Shown here one piece after another: positions 26,470-35,316 of a DNA stretch of 64,000 nt. How positions within the stretch are numbered: the first letter of the stretch is position 1; the number at the start of each line of letters is the position of its first letter. Made by a program: the position numbers and the translations under genes. Source of the DNA: Limosilactobacillus rudii. GTDB taxonomy: Bacteria > Bacillota > Bacilli > Lactobacillales > Lactobacillaceae. The notes beneath the pieces are model-generated. The model made no database searches, had not been told where the DNA came from, and worked only from the letters and a program-made list of their open reading frames with translations. Where the stretch lies: the NCBI RefSeq assembly GCF_014145455.1, contig NZ_JACIVB010000029.1:53849-117848 (forward strand). The letters are read 5' to 3'.

Positions 26470-28794
26470 ATGGTTGATTCAAAATTTAAGTGGAAACTGG
26501 CTGATAATACTTCGCCTGTAATTGCGACGCTTGCGAAGGAGTTAAGCGTTTCAAAAATATTAGCAACATTGCTTGCACAACGAGGAATTAGTGATGTTGA
26601 ACAGGCAAAGAAGTTTTTAAAGCCGACAATGGACGAAATTTATGATCCACAACTTCTACATGATATGGACAAAGCAATCGCGCGGATAGAAGAAGCGGTC
26701 GAAAAGCAAGAGCTAATTACGGTGTATGGTGATTATGATGCAGATGGCATTACTAGTACAGCAGTTATGTATGAAACCCTAATGGCAGTTGGAGCCAACG
26801 TTAATTATTATGTTCCTAATCGTTTTACAGACGGATACGGTCCTAATTTGGCGGCTTACCAACGGTTAATTGATAAAGGGACGCAGCTTTTCATCACTGT
26901 TGATAACGGGGTTAGTGGCAAAGAAGTTATTGATCAGGTAATAGCAAGTGGGATTGATGTTATAATTACAGATCATCATGAACTACCACCTGATTTACCT
27001 GATGCAACTGCAATTGTACATCCACGCTACCCGGGGAGTAATTATCCTTTCCCTGACCTTTCTGGAGTAGGAGTTGCGTTTAAGGTTGCATGGGCTTTAA
27101 CGGGTGAGTTTCCTGTTGAACAACTTGATTTAGTTGCAATTGGTGAGATAGCAGACGTTGTTAACGTAACGAATGAAAATCATGCTCTAATTTCATATGG
27201 AATTCAACAGTTACGACAAGGAATGCGTCCAGGATTAGCTGCTCTTATGAGATTAGCCAATATTCAGCCGGCAAGTCTTACTGATCAAGATATTGGCTTT
27301 GGAATTGCACCTCGTTTAAATGCTCTTGGACGAATAGCTGATGCTAATGATGGAGTGCGACTAGTAACCAGTTTGGATGAGAAAGAGGCCGAGCAATTAG
27401 CAAAGGCGGTTGATCAATCAAATAAGAAACGTCAAGAATTGGTGGCCAATATAATGACCGAGGCTTATCAACAAGCTAAAGATATAAAAAATCAAAATAA
27501 GAAAACATTGGTTATTATCGGAAAAGGCTGGCATCAAGGAGTACTAGGAATCGTTGCAAGCCGAATAATGAACGAAACTGGTAAACCAACGATTGTCGCA
27601 TCTGTAGATCAAAGTAATCCAGAATTAGTGAAGGGATCAGGAAGAAGTCCAGAGAAATTTAACCTTTTTAAAGCGTTAGATGTTCATCGAGAATTGTTTT
27701 CATCGTTTGGAGGACATCCAGCGGCGTGTGGATTATCGCTTAGCACTGATAATATTAACCAACTTCAACAGGTACTAGAAGAAGAAGCTGAAAAGCAAAA
27801 ATTTGATCCATCCATAAAACAAAATTTACCAATTGCATTAACTTTAACCCCTACAGAAATAGGTAAGCAGCTTTATAATGATATTCAAAATATTGCGCCC
27901 TTTGGTCCAGGAAATGATGAGCCGATCTTTAATATGAATGATGTAAAAATTGCTAATGTTAAGACAATGGGACAGGAAAAACAACACCTCAAATTTTCAA
28001 TTCTTGGCAGCAAAGAAAGTTTGTCTGTTGTTGCTTTTGGTAAGGGGAGTATTGCTCCATTATTATCATCACCAACTGGTAAAATTAATATTGCTTTTAA
28101 AATCGGAATAAATGAGTGGCGTGGAAAAAGAAGTATTCAACTTATGCTTGAAGATCTAAAAATTGACGGTACTGTTATTATCGATGAACGAACTAATAAA
28201 CTAACACCACAATTATTTGCTGGAAAAGAATTTTATGTAATTAAAGATTCACGATTACGGCAGAATATTGCGCCCCATGTTATGCCAAACCATGTTTTAT
28301 CTATTGAAGAGGCTGTACAAACTGATTTTACCAACCAATGCGTTACATTAGTTGATTGTCCAGCGAGTGAGACGATGCTAAAAAAGATTTTTGTTCAAGA
28401 TCAAGGACACCCGGCAGTTATTCGACTATTACTATATCAACGGCATAGTGCATATTTAGCTGGTTTACCTTCTCGTCCAGATTTTGCTCAGTTATATCGT
28501 TTCATTCATCGGCAGCAGGAATTAAAGTGGCCAGCCCAATCCCAGGCAGTTAGTCGATATCTAAAAATCAATGTGGAAAAATTAAATTTTATGATTAATG
28601 TGTTTTCTGAAGCAGGATTTGTTACAATAAAAGATGGTGTGTTAAAGTTTAATAAACATGTTATTAAGACTGATCTAACACAAACAAACCAATATAAAAA
28701 ACAATTAGCACAGTATAAGATCGAACAGCAGCTGTTGTTCAATGATGCAGCGACTGTCGCAAAGTGGCTATTACATTATCTTAATTTAGATTAA
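26470..28794 (+). CDS. recJ: Single-stranded-DNA-specific exonuclease RecJ
   Basis: A 5'-3' single-strand exonuclease used in recombination and mismatch or base excision repair, 774 residues. The DHH phosphoesterase motifs are [12 protein letters not shown] near residues 84-95 and ITDHHELP near 166-173, and the DHHA1 region carries [15 protein letters not shown] and FGGHPAACG. The C-terminal extension of about 200 residues is the Firmicutes-type RecJ C domain. The ATG follows GGTGGG. apt follows after 17 bases, a conserved recJ-apt pair. Confidence 0.96.
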   Translation: MVDSKFKWKLADNTSPVIATLAKELSVSKILATLLAQRGISDVEQAKKFLKPTMDEIYDPQLLHDMDKAIARIEEAVEKQELITVYGDYDADGITSTAVMYETLMAVGANVNYYVPNRFTDGYGPNLAAYQRLIDKGTQLFITVDNGVSGKEVIDQVIASGIDVIITDHHELPPDLPDATAIVHPRYPGSNYPFPDLSGVGVAFKVAWALTGEFPVEQLDLVAIGEIADVVNVTNENHALISYGIQQLRQGMRPGLAALMRLANIQPASLTDQDIGFGIAPRLNALGRIADANDGVRLVTSLDEKEAEQLAKAVDQSNKKRQELVANIMTEAYQQAKDIKNQNKKTLVIIGKGWHQGVLGIVASRIMNETGKPTIVASVDQSNPELVKGSGRSPEKFNLFKALDVHRELFSSFGGHPAACGLSLSTDNINQLQQVLEEEAEKQKFDPSIKQNLPIALTLTPTEIGKQLYNDIQNIAPFGPGNDEPIFNMNDVKIANVKTMGQEKQHLKFSILGSKESLSVVAFGKGSIAPLLSSPTGKINIAFKIGINEWRGKRSIQLMLEDLKIDGTVIIDERTNKLTPQLFAGKEFYVIKDSRLRQNIAPHVMPNHVLSIEEAVQTDFTNQCVTLVDCPASETMLKKIFVQDQGHPAVIRLLLYQRHSAYLAGLPSRPDFAQLYRFIHRQQELKWPAQSQAVSRYLKINVEKLNFMINVFSEAGFVTIKDGVLKFNKHVIKTDLTQTNQYKKQLAQYKIEQQLLFNDAATVAKWLLHYLNLD

Positions 28795-28811
28795 AGGAGA
28801 CAGTTTATCTC

Positions 28812-29330
28812 ATGGCTTTAGACCTTTATAAATACGTTGCTAGTGTCCCAGATTATCCTGAAAAGGGAATTGTATTTCGGGACATCTTACCATTAATGGC
28901 TGATGGTGCTGCCTTTAAGCAGGCAACTGACGAATTAGTTGATTATGCTAAGGACAAAAAAGTAGATATGGTAGTTGGCCCAGAAGCACGAGGCTTTATC
29001 GTTGGTTGTCCTATTGCTCGTGAATTAGGGGTTGGCTTTGCCCCAGCACGAAAAAAAGGAAAGTTACCACGAAAGGCAATTAGTGCTACCTATGATTTAG
29101 AATATGGAACTGCCACTCTACAAATGGAAGCTGACGCAATTAAACCAGGTCAGCGGGTTTTAGTTGTAGATGACCTTTTAGCAACTGGGGGAACAATTTC
29201 CGCGACAATTGATATGGTTGAACAAATGGGCGGAATTGTTGTTGGTTGTGCTTTCTTAATCGAATTAAAAGATCTTCATGGTCGTGATAAAATTAAGGAT
29301 TATGATATGAAGGCACTAATGGAATTCTAA
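28812..29330 (+). CDS. apt: Adenine phosphoribosyltransferase
   Basis: Purine salvage enzyme converting adenine and PRPP to AMP, 172 residues. The N-terminus ([20 protein letters not shown]) and the PRPP-binding loop [13 protein letters not shown] near residues 117-129 are standard, and GPEARGF near 58-64 is the conserved substrate loop. AAAGGAG lies 12 bases before the ATG. It is the last gene of the recJ-apt unit. Confidence 0.97.
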   Translation: MALDLYKYVASVPDYPEKGIVFRDILPLMADGAAFKQATDELVDYAKDKKVDMVVGPEARGFIVGCPIARELGVGFAPARKKGKLPRKAISATYDLEYGTATLQMEADAIKPGQRVLVVDDLLATGGTISATIDMVEQMGGIVVGCAFLIELKDLHGRDKIKDYDMKALMEF

Positions 29331-29332
29331 TT

Positions 29333-29352
29333 AAAAGGAGGCCAATGTCGGC
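29333..29352 (+). terminator. Intrinsic terminator after apt
   Basis: AAAGGAGGCC and GGCCCCTTT pair with one bulged A around AATGTC and are followed by TTT. Confidence 0.85.
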
Positions 29353-29432
29353 CCCTTTTTTAATAGTTATTGTTTATTTATCCTTAATACGCGACAATGA
29401 CAGTATGTAAATAAAAAGGAGTAGCTTAATTT

Positions 29433-30050
29433 ATGATTTTTCTAGTAATAATGGGTGCACTATTTTTAATTCTTGGTGGATTTTATTTAGCCAATTCATG
29501 GCAACAGTATCGGGAATGGAAAAGTGGAACAATTATAGTTGTCCTAAGTATTATCGCAATCATTTATGGGACAATTAACTTACCTTATTTTCATCATGAT
29601 AAGTCTGCCTCTTCTAATCAAGGTACTTCGTCTTCCAAGGTTACCCAATCGAGCAGTTTTTCTTCATTTTCTAATAAGTTTGCAATTGGTAACTCAAGTG
29701 CTAATGAAGCACAACAAGAGAATAGGACAATGGCAGTTTTACGTCAGATGCAAAAGGGATATTCAAAATTAGGTACTGTTGACTACAATGAAGATAATAA
29801 AACCTTCCAGATTACGCCGACAGATGATAATACAGTTGAAGCATTGAAAGCACTAGCTCAGGATCCCAGTCAAGCAGATCAAATGGGGTGGCCTAACTTG
29901 ACTAAATCAATTAAAAGTAATTCCGGCCAAGTGTCTAAGGCGTTGGGAGATGGCTATTCAATTAGTATTATGAACCCTGGCGATAGCAGCAAGGCATTAT
30001 ATACCGCTAAGGATGGACAAACTACGTATGATATTGCCAATCAAAATTAA
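29433..30050 (+). CDS. Hypothetical membrane-anchored protein
   Basis: A protein of 205 residues that I do not recognise. Two hydrophobic segments (about residues 2-21 and 34-51) flank a short charged loop. A serine-rich linker (about 58-85) then leads to a soluble, probably extracellular C-terminal domain of about 115 residues. The C-terminal part contains TFQITPTDDNTVEALKALAQ and ALGDGYSISIMNP, with no catalytic signature visible. AAAGGAG precedes the ATG with good spacing. It is monocistronic between apt and the tRNA-Ser region. Confidence 0.8.
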   Translation: MIFLVIMGALFLILGGFYLANSWQQYREWKSGTIIVVLSIIAIIYGTINLPYFHHDKSASSNQGTSSSKVTQSSSFSSFSNKFAIGNSSANEAQQENRTMAVLRQMQKGYSKLGTVDYNEDNKTFQITPTDDNTVEALKALAQDPSQADQMGWPNLTKSIKSNSGQVSKALGDGYSISIMNPGDSSKALYTAKDGQTTYDIANQN

Positions 30051-30233
30051 AGAGTACTAGAGTAATTTAGTTTATCAGAGTAATTAAGCCTGATAAATTC
30101 GATGAAGAATTATTATAAACGGTATATGTGTATGCAACTAGCTCAATAAGTAGAGGGATAGTCTGAAGGCAAGAAAAAAGTTTAGCGAAATAAGAATTGG
30201 AATGAAATTTAAAATCGAGTAATGATTGATTTA
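30051..30233 (+). other. Non-coding stretch, candidate structured RNA
   Basis: No start codon with a ribosome site and no frame longer than about 15 codons is visible on either strand. An inverted repeat TTATCAG/CTGATAA lies at 30072-30097, and a purine-rich, G/A-biased tract covers 30140-30220. The stretch runs directly into a clear terminator at 30234. It could be the 3' UTR of the preceding gene or an independent small RNA; I could not match it to a known RNA family. Confidence 0.35.
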
Positions 30234-30275
30234 CCCTAAGAGTTAAGCTGCCAGCCTAGCACTTAGGGGCTTTTT
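30234..30275 (+). terminator. Intrinsic terminator
   Basis: CCCTAAG/CTTAGGG stem, with a GCT/AGC mini-stem inside the loop, followed by GCTTTTT. It is 183 bases from the stop of the preceding gene. Confidence 0.75.
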
Positions 30276-30343
30276 ATATACTATTTAACTTTTAACAATA
30301 ATCAATTATAATTTTTACATTTAGTGCTAACTTTGATAACCGC

Positions 30344-30372
30344 TTTACGTCATATTCTTTTTTTGTTACAAT
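30344..30372 (+). promoter_or_regulatory. tRNA-Ser promoter
   Basis: TTTACG, a 17-base spacer and TACAAT preceded by TGT (extended -10) lie 14 bases before the tRNA. Confidence 0.65.
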
Positions 30373-30386
30373 AATAAAGTTGATAT

Positions 30387-30474
30387 GGAGACATACTCAA
30401 GTGGCTGAAGAGGACGGTTTCGAAAACCGTTAGGCGTGTAAAAGCGTGCAGGGGTTCAAATCCCCTTGTCTCCT
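30387..30474 (+). tRNA. tRNA-Ser (anticodon CGA)
   Basis: A class II tRNA of 88 bases. The acceptor arms GGAGACA and TGTCTCC pair fully. The anticodon arm is ACGGT-TTCGAAA-ACCGT with anticodon CGA, reading UCG. The long variable arm GCGTGT-AAAA-GCGTGC pairs with wobbles, as expected for serine. The T arm is AGGGG-TTCAAAT-CCCCT. The base after the acceptor stem is T, and CCA is not encoded. A T run starts right at that point. RNase Z, encoded at 24609, would process the 3' end. Confidence 0.96.
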
Positions 30475-30485
30475 TTTTTAAGTTT

Positions 30486-30530
30486 GCTGATATTCAATGG
30501 TTGTTAAGACGTTGATATATCAGCGTTTTT
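30486..30530 (+). terminator. Intrinsic terminator after tRNA-Ser
   Basis: GCTGATAT pairs perfectly with ATATCAGC across a 23-base loop and is followed by GTTTTTATTTTT. Confidence 0.8.
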
Positions 30531-30567
30531 ATTTTTAAGCCATATACATTATTTTAAGGGGGCCGTT

Positions 30568-31245
30568 ATGACAAGAAAATATTATGTAGTAAAAAAGGGA
30601 AGAAAACCAGGAATTTATCAAACTTGGCCCGAATGTCAAAAGCAAGTCAGTGGCTATCCTAATGCTCGGTATAAAAGTTTTACGACTTTAACAGCAGCTG
30701 AGACTTGGTTTTATGATCAAGAACAAAAACTGCCGCCTAAGCAAAATACTGTTAGTAATTACTCAGCTAATGTTATTCGCCTATACACAGACGGGGGATC
30801 AAGAAATCACGGAAATAAACTTGGTCAACATGTAAAAAGTAATGATAAGGCGGCATGGGCATATTTAATTTGCTATGAAGGTCAAACTTACACCGATACA
30901 GCAGGCGAATATGGAGCAACTAATAATAAAATGGAAATAACAGCTTTGGTTCAAGCATTAACTAAGCTAGTTATGCTTGGTTTACAAACAAAGCCGATTG
31001 TTGCAACCTTGGACTCGCATTATGTATTAGACCCTCTTACAAAAGGATGGTTAGTTAATTGGCAGCGACGTGGGTGGATGACTGCTAGTGGAAAAACGGT
31101 GGCTAACCAAGATTTGTGGAAGAAACTTGTAAAAATATTACCTAATTTTACTGATCTTCATTTTGAATGGACAAAAGGTCATGCTATTAATGCTGGTAAT
31201 AATCGGGTTGATGAATTGCTGAATCAAACAATGGATCATATGTAA
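30568..31245 (+). CDS. rnhA: Ribonuclease HI with N-terminal hybrid-binding domain
   Basis: Degrades the RNA strand of RNA-DNA hybrids, 225 residues. The N-terminal 45 residues (KYYVVKKGRKPGIYQTWPEC...SFTTLTAAETWF) form the small hybrid-binding domain shared with eukaryotic RNase H1. The catalytic domain carries Asp75 (YTDGGS), Glu123 (NNKMEITAL), Asp149 (TLDSHYV), His205 and Asp215 (NNRVDELLN), the full active-site set. The ribosome site is AAGGGGG. mvaS follows after about 30 bases; the functional link is not obvious. Confidence 0.93.
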   Translation: MTRKYYVVKKGRKPGIYQTWPECQKQVSGYPNARYKSFTTLTAAETWFYDQEQKLPPKQNTVSNYSANVIRLYTDGGSRNHGNKLGQHVKSNDKAAWAYLICYEGQTYTDTAGEYGATNNKMEITALVQALTKLVMLGLQTKPIVATLDSHYVLDPLTKGWLVNWQRRGWMTASGKTVANQDLWKKLVKILPNFTDLHFEWTKGHAINAGNNRVDELLNQTMDHM

Positions 31246-31277
31246 TTATAGTATTAGAAACAAAGGTGAATGAGAAA

Positions 31278-32441
31278 ATGAGAATTGGTATTGATAGAAT
31301 GGCTTTTGCAACAACGAATGATTATCTTGATCTTGTGGAGTTGGCTAAGGCGCGTAATGTTGATCCTAATAAATATACTATTGGGATTGGGCAAGACCAA
31401 CAAGCGGTTGTGCCTCCAACCCAGGATATTGTTACCTTGGGAGCGGCAGCAGCACAAAAACTTTTAACGCCAGCATTAATGAAAAATATTTCAACACTGA
31501 TTGTTGCAACTGAATCCGGAATTGATAACTCTAAGGCAGCGGCAATTTATATCAAACGTTTATTGGGATTAAATGATTTTGTCCGAACGGTTGAAATGAA
31601 AGAGGCTTGTTATTCTGCTACGGCTGGAATACAGTTTGCCAGAGGAATAGTGGCGCTTAATCCGCAAGAAACAGTTTTAGTAATCGCTAGTGATATTGCG
31701 CGTTATGGCTTAGATACACCGGGGGAAGTAACGCAGGGAGCGGGAGCTGTTGCGATGCTTATCTCTCAAAATCCGCATATACTAAACCTTGAAGATACAA
31801 CGGTTCCTTATAGTAAAGATATAATGGACTTTTGGCGGCCTTTATATGCGACAGAAGCATTGGTAGATGGCAAATATTCTACTAATGTATATATTGACTT
31901 TTTTAAGCAGACTTTTACTCGTTATCAACAGCTTACTGGACGTGATTTAGCTGATTTTGCTGCTATTGCTTTCCATTTGCCATTTACAAAAATGGGTAAA
32001 AAGGGATTGGAATCACTTTTAGGAGAGCGTAAAGATGAAGTAGCAAGTCGATTACGTCAACAACTAAAAGCAAGTCAGATTTACTCACGGAAAGTAGGGA
32101 ATCTTTATACCGGATCATTATATCTGTCTTTAATGTCGCTCTTACAAAATGGAAACCTTAATGTTGGTGATCGAATTGGGTTATTTAGTTACGGCTCCGG
32201 AGCAGAAGGAGAATTTTATACTGGTATTTTAGAAGAAGGTTATCAAAACTACATGAGTAATGTAGAAATGGACCTAGCTCGACGTCATAAAGTATCAGTA
32301 GCTAAATATGAGCAGCTATTTAATAATCAATTAGGAATGAAGAGTGAAGATGTTGAGTTTGATGATAGAAACGATCCATTGCCGTTTGTTCTCAAAGGAC
32401 AAAAAAATCATCAACGAATTTATTTGATAAAAAAAAACTGA
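31278..32441 (+). CDS. mvaS: Hydroxymethylglutaryl-CoA synthase
   Basis: Condenses acetyl-CoA and acetoacetyl-CoA to HMG-CoA in the mevalonate route to isoprenoids, 387 residues. Catalytic residues occupy the positions known from the enterococcal enzyme: Glu79 (ATESGIDNSKA), Cys111 (KEACYSAT) and His233 (AFHLPFTK). I chose ATG 31278, with AAAGGTG 9 bases upstream; the in-frame GTG at 31266 lies inside that ribosome site. The product supplies isopentenyl diphosphate that UppS, also in this window, uses for the cell-wall lipid carrier. It converges with lexA. Confidence 0.96.
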   Translation: MRIGIDRMAFATTNDYLDLVELAKARNVDPNKYTIGIGQDQQAVVPPTQDIVTLGAAAAQKLLTPALMKNISTLIVATESGIDNSKAAAIYIKRLLGLNDFVRTVEMKEACYSATAGIQFARGIVALNPQETVLVIASDIARYGLDTPGEVTQGAGAVAMLISQNPHILNLEDTTVPYSKDIMDFWRPLYATEALVDGKYSTNVYIDFFKQTFTRYQQLTGRDLADFAAIAFHLPFTKMGKKGLESLLGERKDEVASRLRQQLKASQIYSRKVGNLYTGSLYLSLMSLLQNGNLNVGDRIGLFSYGSGAEGEFYTGILEEGYQNYMSNVEMDLARRHKVSVAKYEQLFNNQLGMKSEDVEFDDRNDPLPFVLKGQKNHQRIYLIKKN

Positions 32442-32473
32442 TTAGACCGGACGGCAAATCAGCTTCGTCATGA

Positions 32474-33100
32474 TTAGAATATATGATCACGAAATAGTCC
32501 AATTACTTTTCCTAGAATTCGTACGTTATCTAGAAAAATTGGATCCATCGTATCATTCTCTGGTTGTAAACGGAATCGGTTTTTTTCTTTGAAAAATCTC
32601 TTACAAGTTGCTTCGTTATCGTCATTCATTGCAATAACAATGTCACCATTTTTAGCTGTAGATTGTTTACGCACAATAACTTGATCGCCATTTAGAATAC
32701 CAGCTTTTATCATACTTGTTCCACGAATAGTGAGCATAAAAAGGTCATTGTTGTCTTGAATAGAAGGAGGTATCGGGAAAAAGTCCGTTGCGTTTTCTAC
32801 AGCTAAGATTGGTTGTCCAGCCGTCACGACACCAAGCATTGGGATTTCTTTTTGCATTGGTTTTACCCCTAAAATATCCAAACCCTTAGGCGTAATCTCA
32901 AGGGCTCGTGGTTTTGAAGGATCTTTTTGTAGAAATCCTTGTTCAATTAGGCGGGTAATATGACCGTGAACAGTTGAAGTAGAAGACAATCCGACAGCGC
33001 TGCATATCTCACGAACTGTTGGCGGGTAGCCATGATCCTCAACTTGTTTATGAATATAATTAAGTACGGCCATTTGTTTATTTTTTGCTGGCTTTGGCAT
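32474..33100 (-). CDS. lexA: SOS repressor LexA
   Basis: Transcriptional repressor of the DNA-damage response, 208 residues. The N-terminal winged helix-turn-helix (about residues 1-65, with [20 protein letters not shown]) binds the SOS box. Self-cleavage site Ala94-Gly95 lies in VVTAGQP, and the catalytic dyad is Ser129 (GTSM) and Lys167 (TCKRFF). A consensus LexA box lies upstream of its own start and overlaps the -35 box, so it is autoregulated. It is transcribed divergently from ynzC and convergently to mvaS. Confidence 0.97.
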   Translation of the reverse strand: MPKPAKNKQMAVLNYIHKQVEDHGYPPTVREICSAVGLSSTSTVHGHITRLIEQGFLQKDPSKPRALEITPKGLDILGVKPMQKEIPMLGVVTAGQPILAVENATDFFPIPPSIQDNNDLFMLTIRGTSMIKAGILNGDQVIVRKQSTAKNGDIVIAMNDDNEATCKRFFKEKNRFRLQPENDTMDPIFLDNVRILGKVIGLFRDHIF

Positions 33101-33130
33101 ATTGACACCTCATTATTATTAATTGTGTTA

Positions 33131-33159
33131 AGCTTATCATAGATGAGGATATTTTTCAA
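33131..33159 (-). promoter_or_regulatory. lexA promoter
   Basis: On the minus strand TTGAAA, a 17-base spacer and TAAGCT precede lexA. The -35 box overlaps the LexA box. Confidence 0.55.
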
Positions 33160-33170
33160 ACGTACGTTCG
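33157..33170. promoter_or_regulatory. LexA/DinR box
   Basis: Read on the minus strand the site is CGAACGTACGTTTG, a complete match to the Gram-positive consensus CGAACRNRYGTTYG. It lies between divergent lexA and ynzC and overlaps the lexA -35 box. Confidence 0.92.
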
Positions 33171-33174
33171 TGAT

Positions 33175-33203
33175 TTGCCTTGACTTTATAAAATGAGTAA
33201 AAT
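33175..33203 (+). promoter_or_regulatory. ynzC promoter
   Basis: TTGCCT, a 17-base spacer and TAAAAT lie 26 bases before the start. The -35 box begins 5 bases after the LexA box, so LexA could also control this promoter. Confidence 0.5.
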
Positions 33204-33228
33204 TAATTTTATTAAGGAGATGGTATTA

Positions 33229-33480
33229 ATGGCTGAATCAAAAGAACAAGATGAACTTTTAAAACGGATAAATGAACTTGCTCATAAAAACAAAGAAGAA
33301 GGTTTAACTGAAGAAGAAACTAAAGAGCGTGAGCGTTTGCGAAAGGAATATTTAAAGAATTTCCGCGAAGCAATGCGCAGCAATATTGAGATGATGCGTA
33401 TTTTTGATAAAGATGGTAATGAAGTAACACCAGAAAAAGTTCGGGAGGTACAGCGTAAGAAGGGCCTTCGTGACGATTAA
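33229..33480 (+). CDS. DUF896 family protein (YnzC-like)
   Basis: A small helical protein of 83 residues. The N-terminal half forms a helical hairpin (LLKRINELAHKNKEEGLTEEETKERERLRKEYLKNFR), the hallmark of DUF896. In B. subtilis the related ynzC gene lies in the LexA-controlled yneA-yneB-ynzC operon next to lexA; here it is also beside lexA and one LexA box, but without a yneA homologue visible. Function is unknown. ATG 33229 has AAGGAG 9 bases upstream; earlier in-frame starts lack a usable site. Confidence 0.88.
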   Translation: MAESKEQDELLKRINELAHKNKEEGLTEEETKERERLRKEYLKNFREAMRSNIEMMRIFDKDGNEVTPEKVREVQRKKGLRDD

Positions 33481-33494
33481 AAAAAGATTTGGTC

Positions 33495-33523
33495 TTTTCA
33501 AAAAATGCTCTTTCGTGTAAGAT
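33495..33523 (+). promoter_or_regulatory. yneF promoter
   Basis: TTTTCA, a 17-base spacer and TAAGAT lie in the gap between the DUF896 gene and yneF. Confidence 0.5.
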
Positions 33524-33554
33524 GGATAAGTAACGAGCAAAGGAGGAAGTAATT

Positions 33555-33782
33555 GTGGGTATGACAATCATGCTAATGATTCTTGCATTATTAGTCGGAT
33601 TAGTAATCGGCTTCTTTGGTGCACGTAAATACATGGAAAACTACCTCCGCAATAATCCACCGATTTCGGAAGAGATGCTGCGGACAATGATGCTTCAAAT
33701 GGGGCAAAAACCATCAAGTCGCAAACTACATCAAATGATGCAAGCGATGAAGGCACAAGCAAAAAAGTCAAATCGAAAGTAA
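33555..33782 (+). CDS. YneF family membrane protein (UPF0154)
   Basis: A 75-residue single-pass membrane protein. One N-terminal hydrophobic helix (about residues 4-20) is followed by [35 protein letters not shown], the conserved UPF0154 core, and a basic C-terminal tail. The function is unknown. The start is GTG 33555 with AAAGGAGG at a good distance. The order lexA - ynzC - yneF is common among Firmicutes. A perfect bidirectional terminator separates it from plsC on the other strand. Confidence 0.9.
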   Translation: MGMTIMLMILALLVGLVIGFFGARKYMENYLRNNPPISEEMLRTMMLQMGQKPSSRKLHQMMQAMKAQAKKSNRK

Positions 33783-33820
33783 CATAAAAGGATGTGATTT
33801 TTATCACATCCTTTTATGTT
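33781..33820. terminator. Bidirectional intrinsic terminator
   Basis: An 18-bp perfect palindromic stem (from AACATAAAAGGATG) encloses a TTTT loop, with A and T tracts on both sides, serving convergent yneF and plsC. Confidence 0.93.
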
Positions 33821-33831
33821 ACCTCGTTTAT

Positions 33832-34470
33832 TTAGAAATCATCGTTTTTCGGCTTAGGGGGCATAACGTATTTGTATTGCGGATTAATTTGTTTGTCTAA
33901 GCTATCAAAAGCTGCTTGCATCTGCTTTTCTAAGTCAGCTTGTACTTCAGGCGTGAGACGTTGTTTGCGATCAATATAGATTGGTTTACCAAAGGCGATA
34001 TGACGTGGCTTGCGAGAAAAAAGCTGCCCAAACTTTAATGGTCCCTGGTAAACAGCTGGCACTAACGGTACATTAGCCATTTTGGCAATAACGGTAGCCC
34101 CTCCCTTTAATTTTGAAGAGTAACGTGATCCACTAGGGAAAATAATTGTTGAAAGGTTAGTTTTGCGCAACATTGTGACTGGCTTTTTTATTGCAGAGGG
34201 ACCAGGATTCTTACGGTCAACAGGATAAGCGTTAAGGGCTCTCAGAAATTTATTAGCAAGTGGATTCTTAAATAATTCTTTTTTTGCCATAAAACTAAAT
34301 TTCTTTGGCCAAACGGCAAGTGCTAATAGGACAGGATCCATCCATGTCCGGTGGGGAGCAACAATAATATAATTTCCCTCAGGAATATTTTCTTGATTGT
34401 ATATTTTAAGACGACCGTTAATCAGGGTTAAAAAAGGGTTAACAATCTTTACAAGGAATGTATAGAGCAT
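33832..34470 (-). CDS. plsC: 1-acylglycerol-3-phosphate O-acyltransferase (PlsC family)
   Basis: Membrane phospholipid synthesis enzyme of about 212 residues that acylates lysophosphatidic acid. The catalytic HX4D motif is H40-RTWM-D45, and motif IV is VPLVPAVYQGP. Motif III reads FPSGSR at 111-116 where most members have FPEGTR, a difference seen in one lactobacillar branch. An N-terminal hydrophobic stretch associates it with the membrane. I chose ATG 34470, which has GGAAG 6 bases upstream; the frame stays open to 34605 but has no ribosome site there and would overlap the divergent methyltransferase gene. Confidence 0.85.
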   Translation of the reverse strand: MLYTFLVKIVNPFLTLINGRLKIYNQENIPEGNYIIVAPHRTWMDPVLLALAVWPKKFSFMAKKELFKNPLANKFLRALNAYPVDRKNPGPSAIKKPVTMLRKTNLSTIIFPSGSRYSSKLKGGATVIAKMANVPLVPAVYQGPLKFGQLFSRKPRHIAFGKPIYIDRKQRLTPEVQADLEKQMQAAFDSLDKQINPQYKYVMPPKPKNDDF

Positions 34471-34560
34471 TTTAATCTTCCAATCTATAATAGTATTTTC
34501 GTTCATCAGTATGACTAAAAAAAAACAAACTTGCAAGTAGAAAAAATATATGGAGATAAC

Positions 34561-35316
34561 ATGGAAAGTAGAAATATTTTGAAAAATGGCGAACGAATCG
34601 ACCAATTATATAGTCAAGACGTCCAAATAATTCAAAATCCACAATGTTTTGCTTTTTCGTTGGATGCAGTATTATTGGCTGATTTTGTACGCCCCAATCA
34701 TCGTCATAAATTGAAAGTGGTTGATCTTTGTGCCGGCAATGGCGCTATTGGCATTTTTTTGCATAATAAACTTGGTGGTCATTTTACAGAGGTAGAATTA
34801 CAACCGCCGATTGCTGACATGGCTAAGCGAACGATTTTGTTAAATAATCTTCAAGATCGTTATACAGTTATCAATACTGATATTGCTAATATAAATAATT
34901 ATATTCCTAAAGACTCGGTGGATGTTGTCTTATGCAACCCTCCCTATTTTCCCGTTACGCCACAGAGTCAAAAAAATCCTAATAGGGCTTTAGCAATTGC
35001 CCGTCATGAAATTGCAACTAATTTAGAGATGGTTACTAGACAGATGAGCGGCTTATTAAAAATGAATGGTCACGGCTACCTTGTTCATCGTCCTGATCGT
35101 TTGGCAGAAATTATTGCTATATGTCAAAAAAATAGGTTAGCTCCTAAACGATTACGATTTATTCACCCTAAGCCGGATCGCAACGCAAATATATTATTAC
35201 TTGAGGTAATTAAAGATGGAAGGCCAGGAGGAGTAAAGGTAGTTCCACCTTTGATTGTCCATGGAAAGGACGGAAAATACATGCCGGCTATTCAGGAGCT
35301 TTTGTATGGTAAATAA
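34561..35316 (+). CDS. tRNA1(Val) (adenine-37 N6)-methyltransferase-like protein (TrmN6/YabB)
   Basis: A SAM-dependent N6-adenine methyltransferase of 251 residues. SAM-binding motif I is DLCAGNGAIG at 55-64, and the catalytic NPPYF motif is at residues 126-130. The N-terminal NPQCFAFSLDAVLLADF region is typical of the TrmN6/YabB family, which modifies A37 of valine tRNA in E. coli. Substrate in this organism is inferred. ATG 34561 follows TGGAGA. The last 11 bases overlap yazA, a conserved pairing in Firmicutes. Confidence 0.9.
   Translation: MESRNILKNGERIDQLYSQDVQIIQNPQCFAFSLDAVLLADFVRPNHRHKLKVVDLCAGNGAIGIFLHNKLGGHFTEVELQPPIADMAKRTILLNNLQDRYTVINTDIANINNYIPKDSVDVVLCNPPYFPVTPQSQKNPNRALAIARHEIATNLEMVTRQMSGLLKMNGHGYLVHRPDRLAEIIAICQKNRLAPKRLRFIHPKPDRNANILLLEVIKDGRPGGVKVVPPLIVHGKDGKYMPAIQELLYGK

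Noticed and set aside
33320..33634. A 104-codon minus-strand open frame across the ynzC-yneF region.
   Set aside because: Opposite two supported small genes and lacking a ribosome site.
34471..34605. N-terminal hydrophobic extension of plsC.
   Set aside because: No ribosome site precedes either upstream ATG, and it would overlap the divergent methyltransferase gene.
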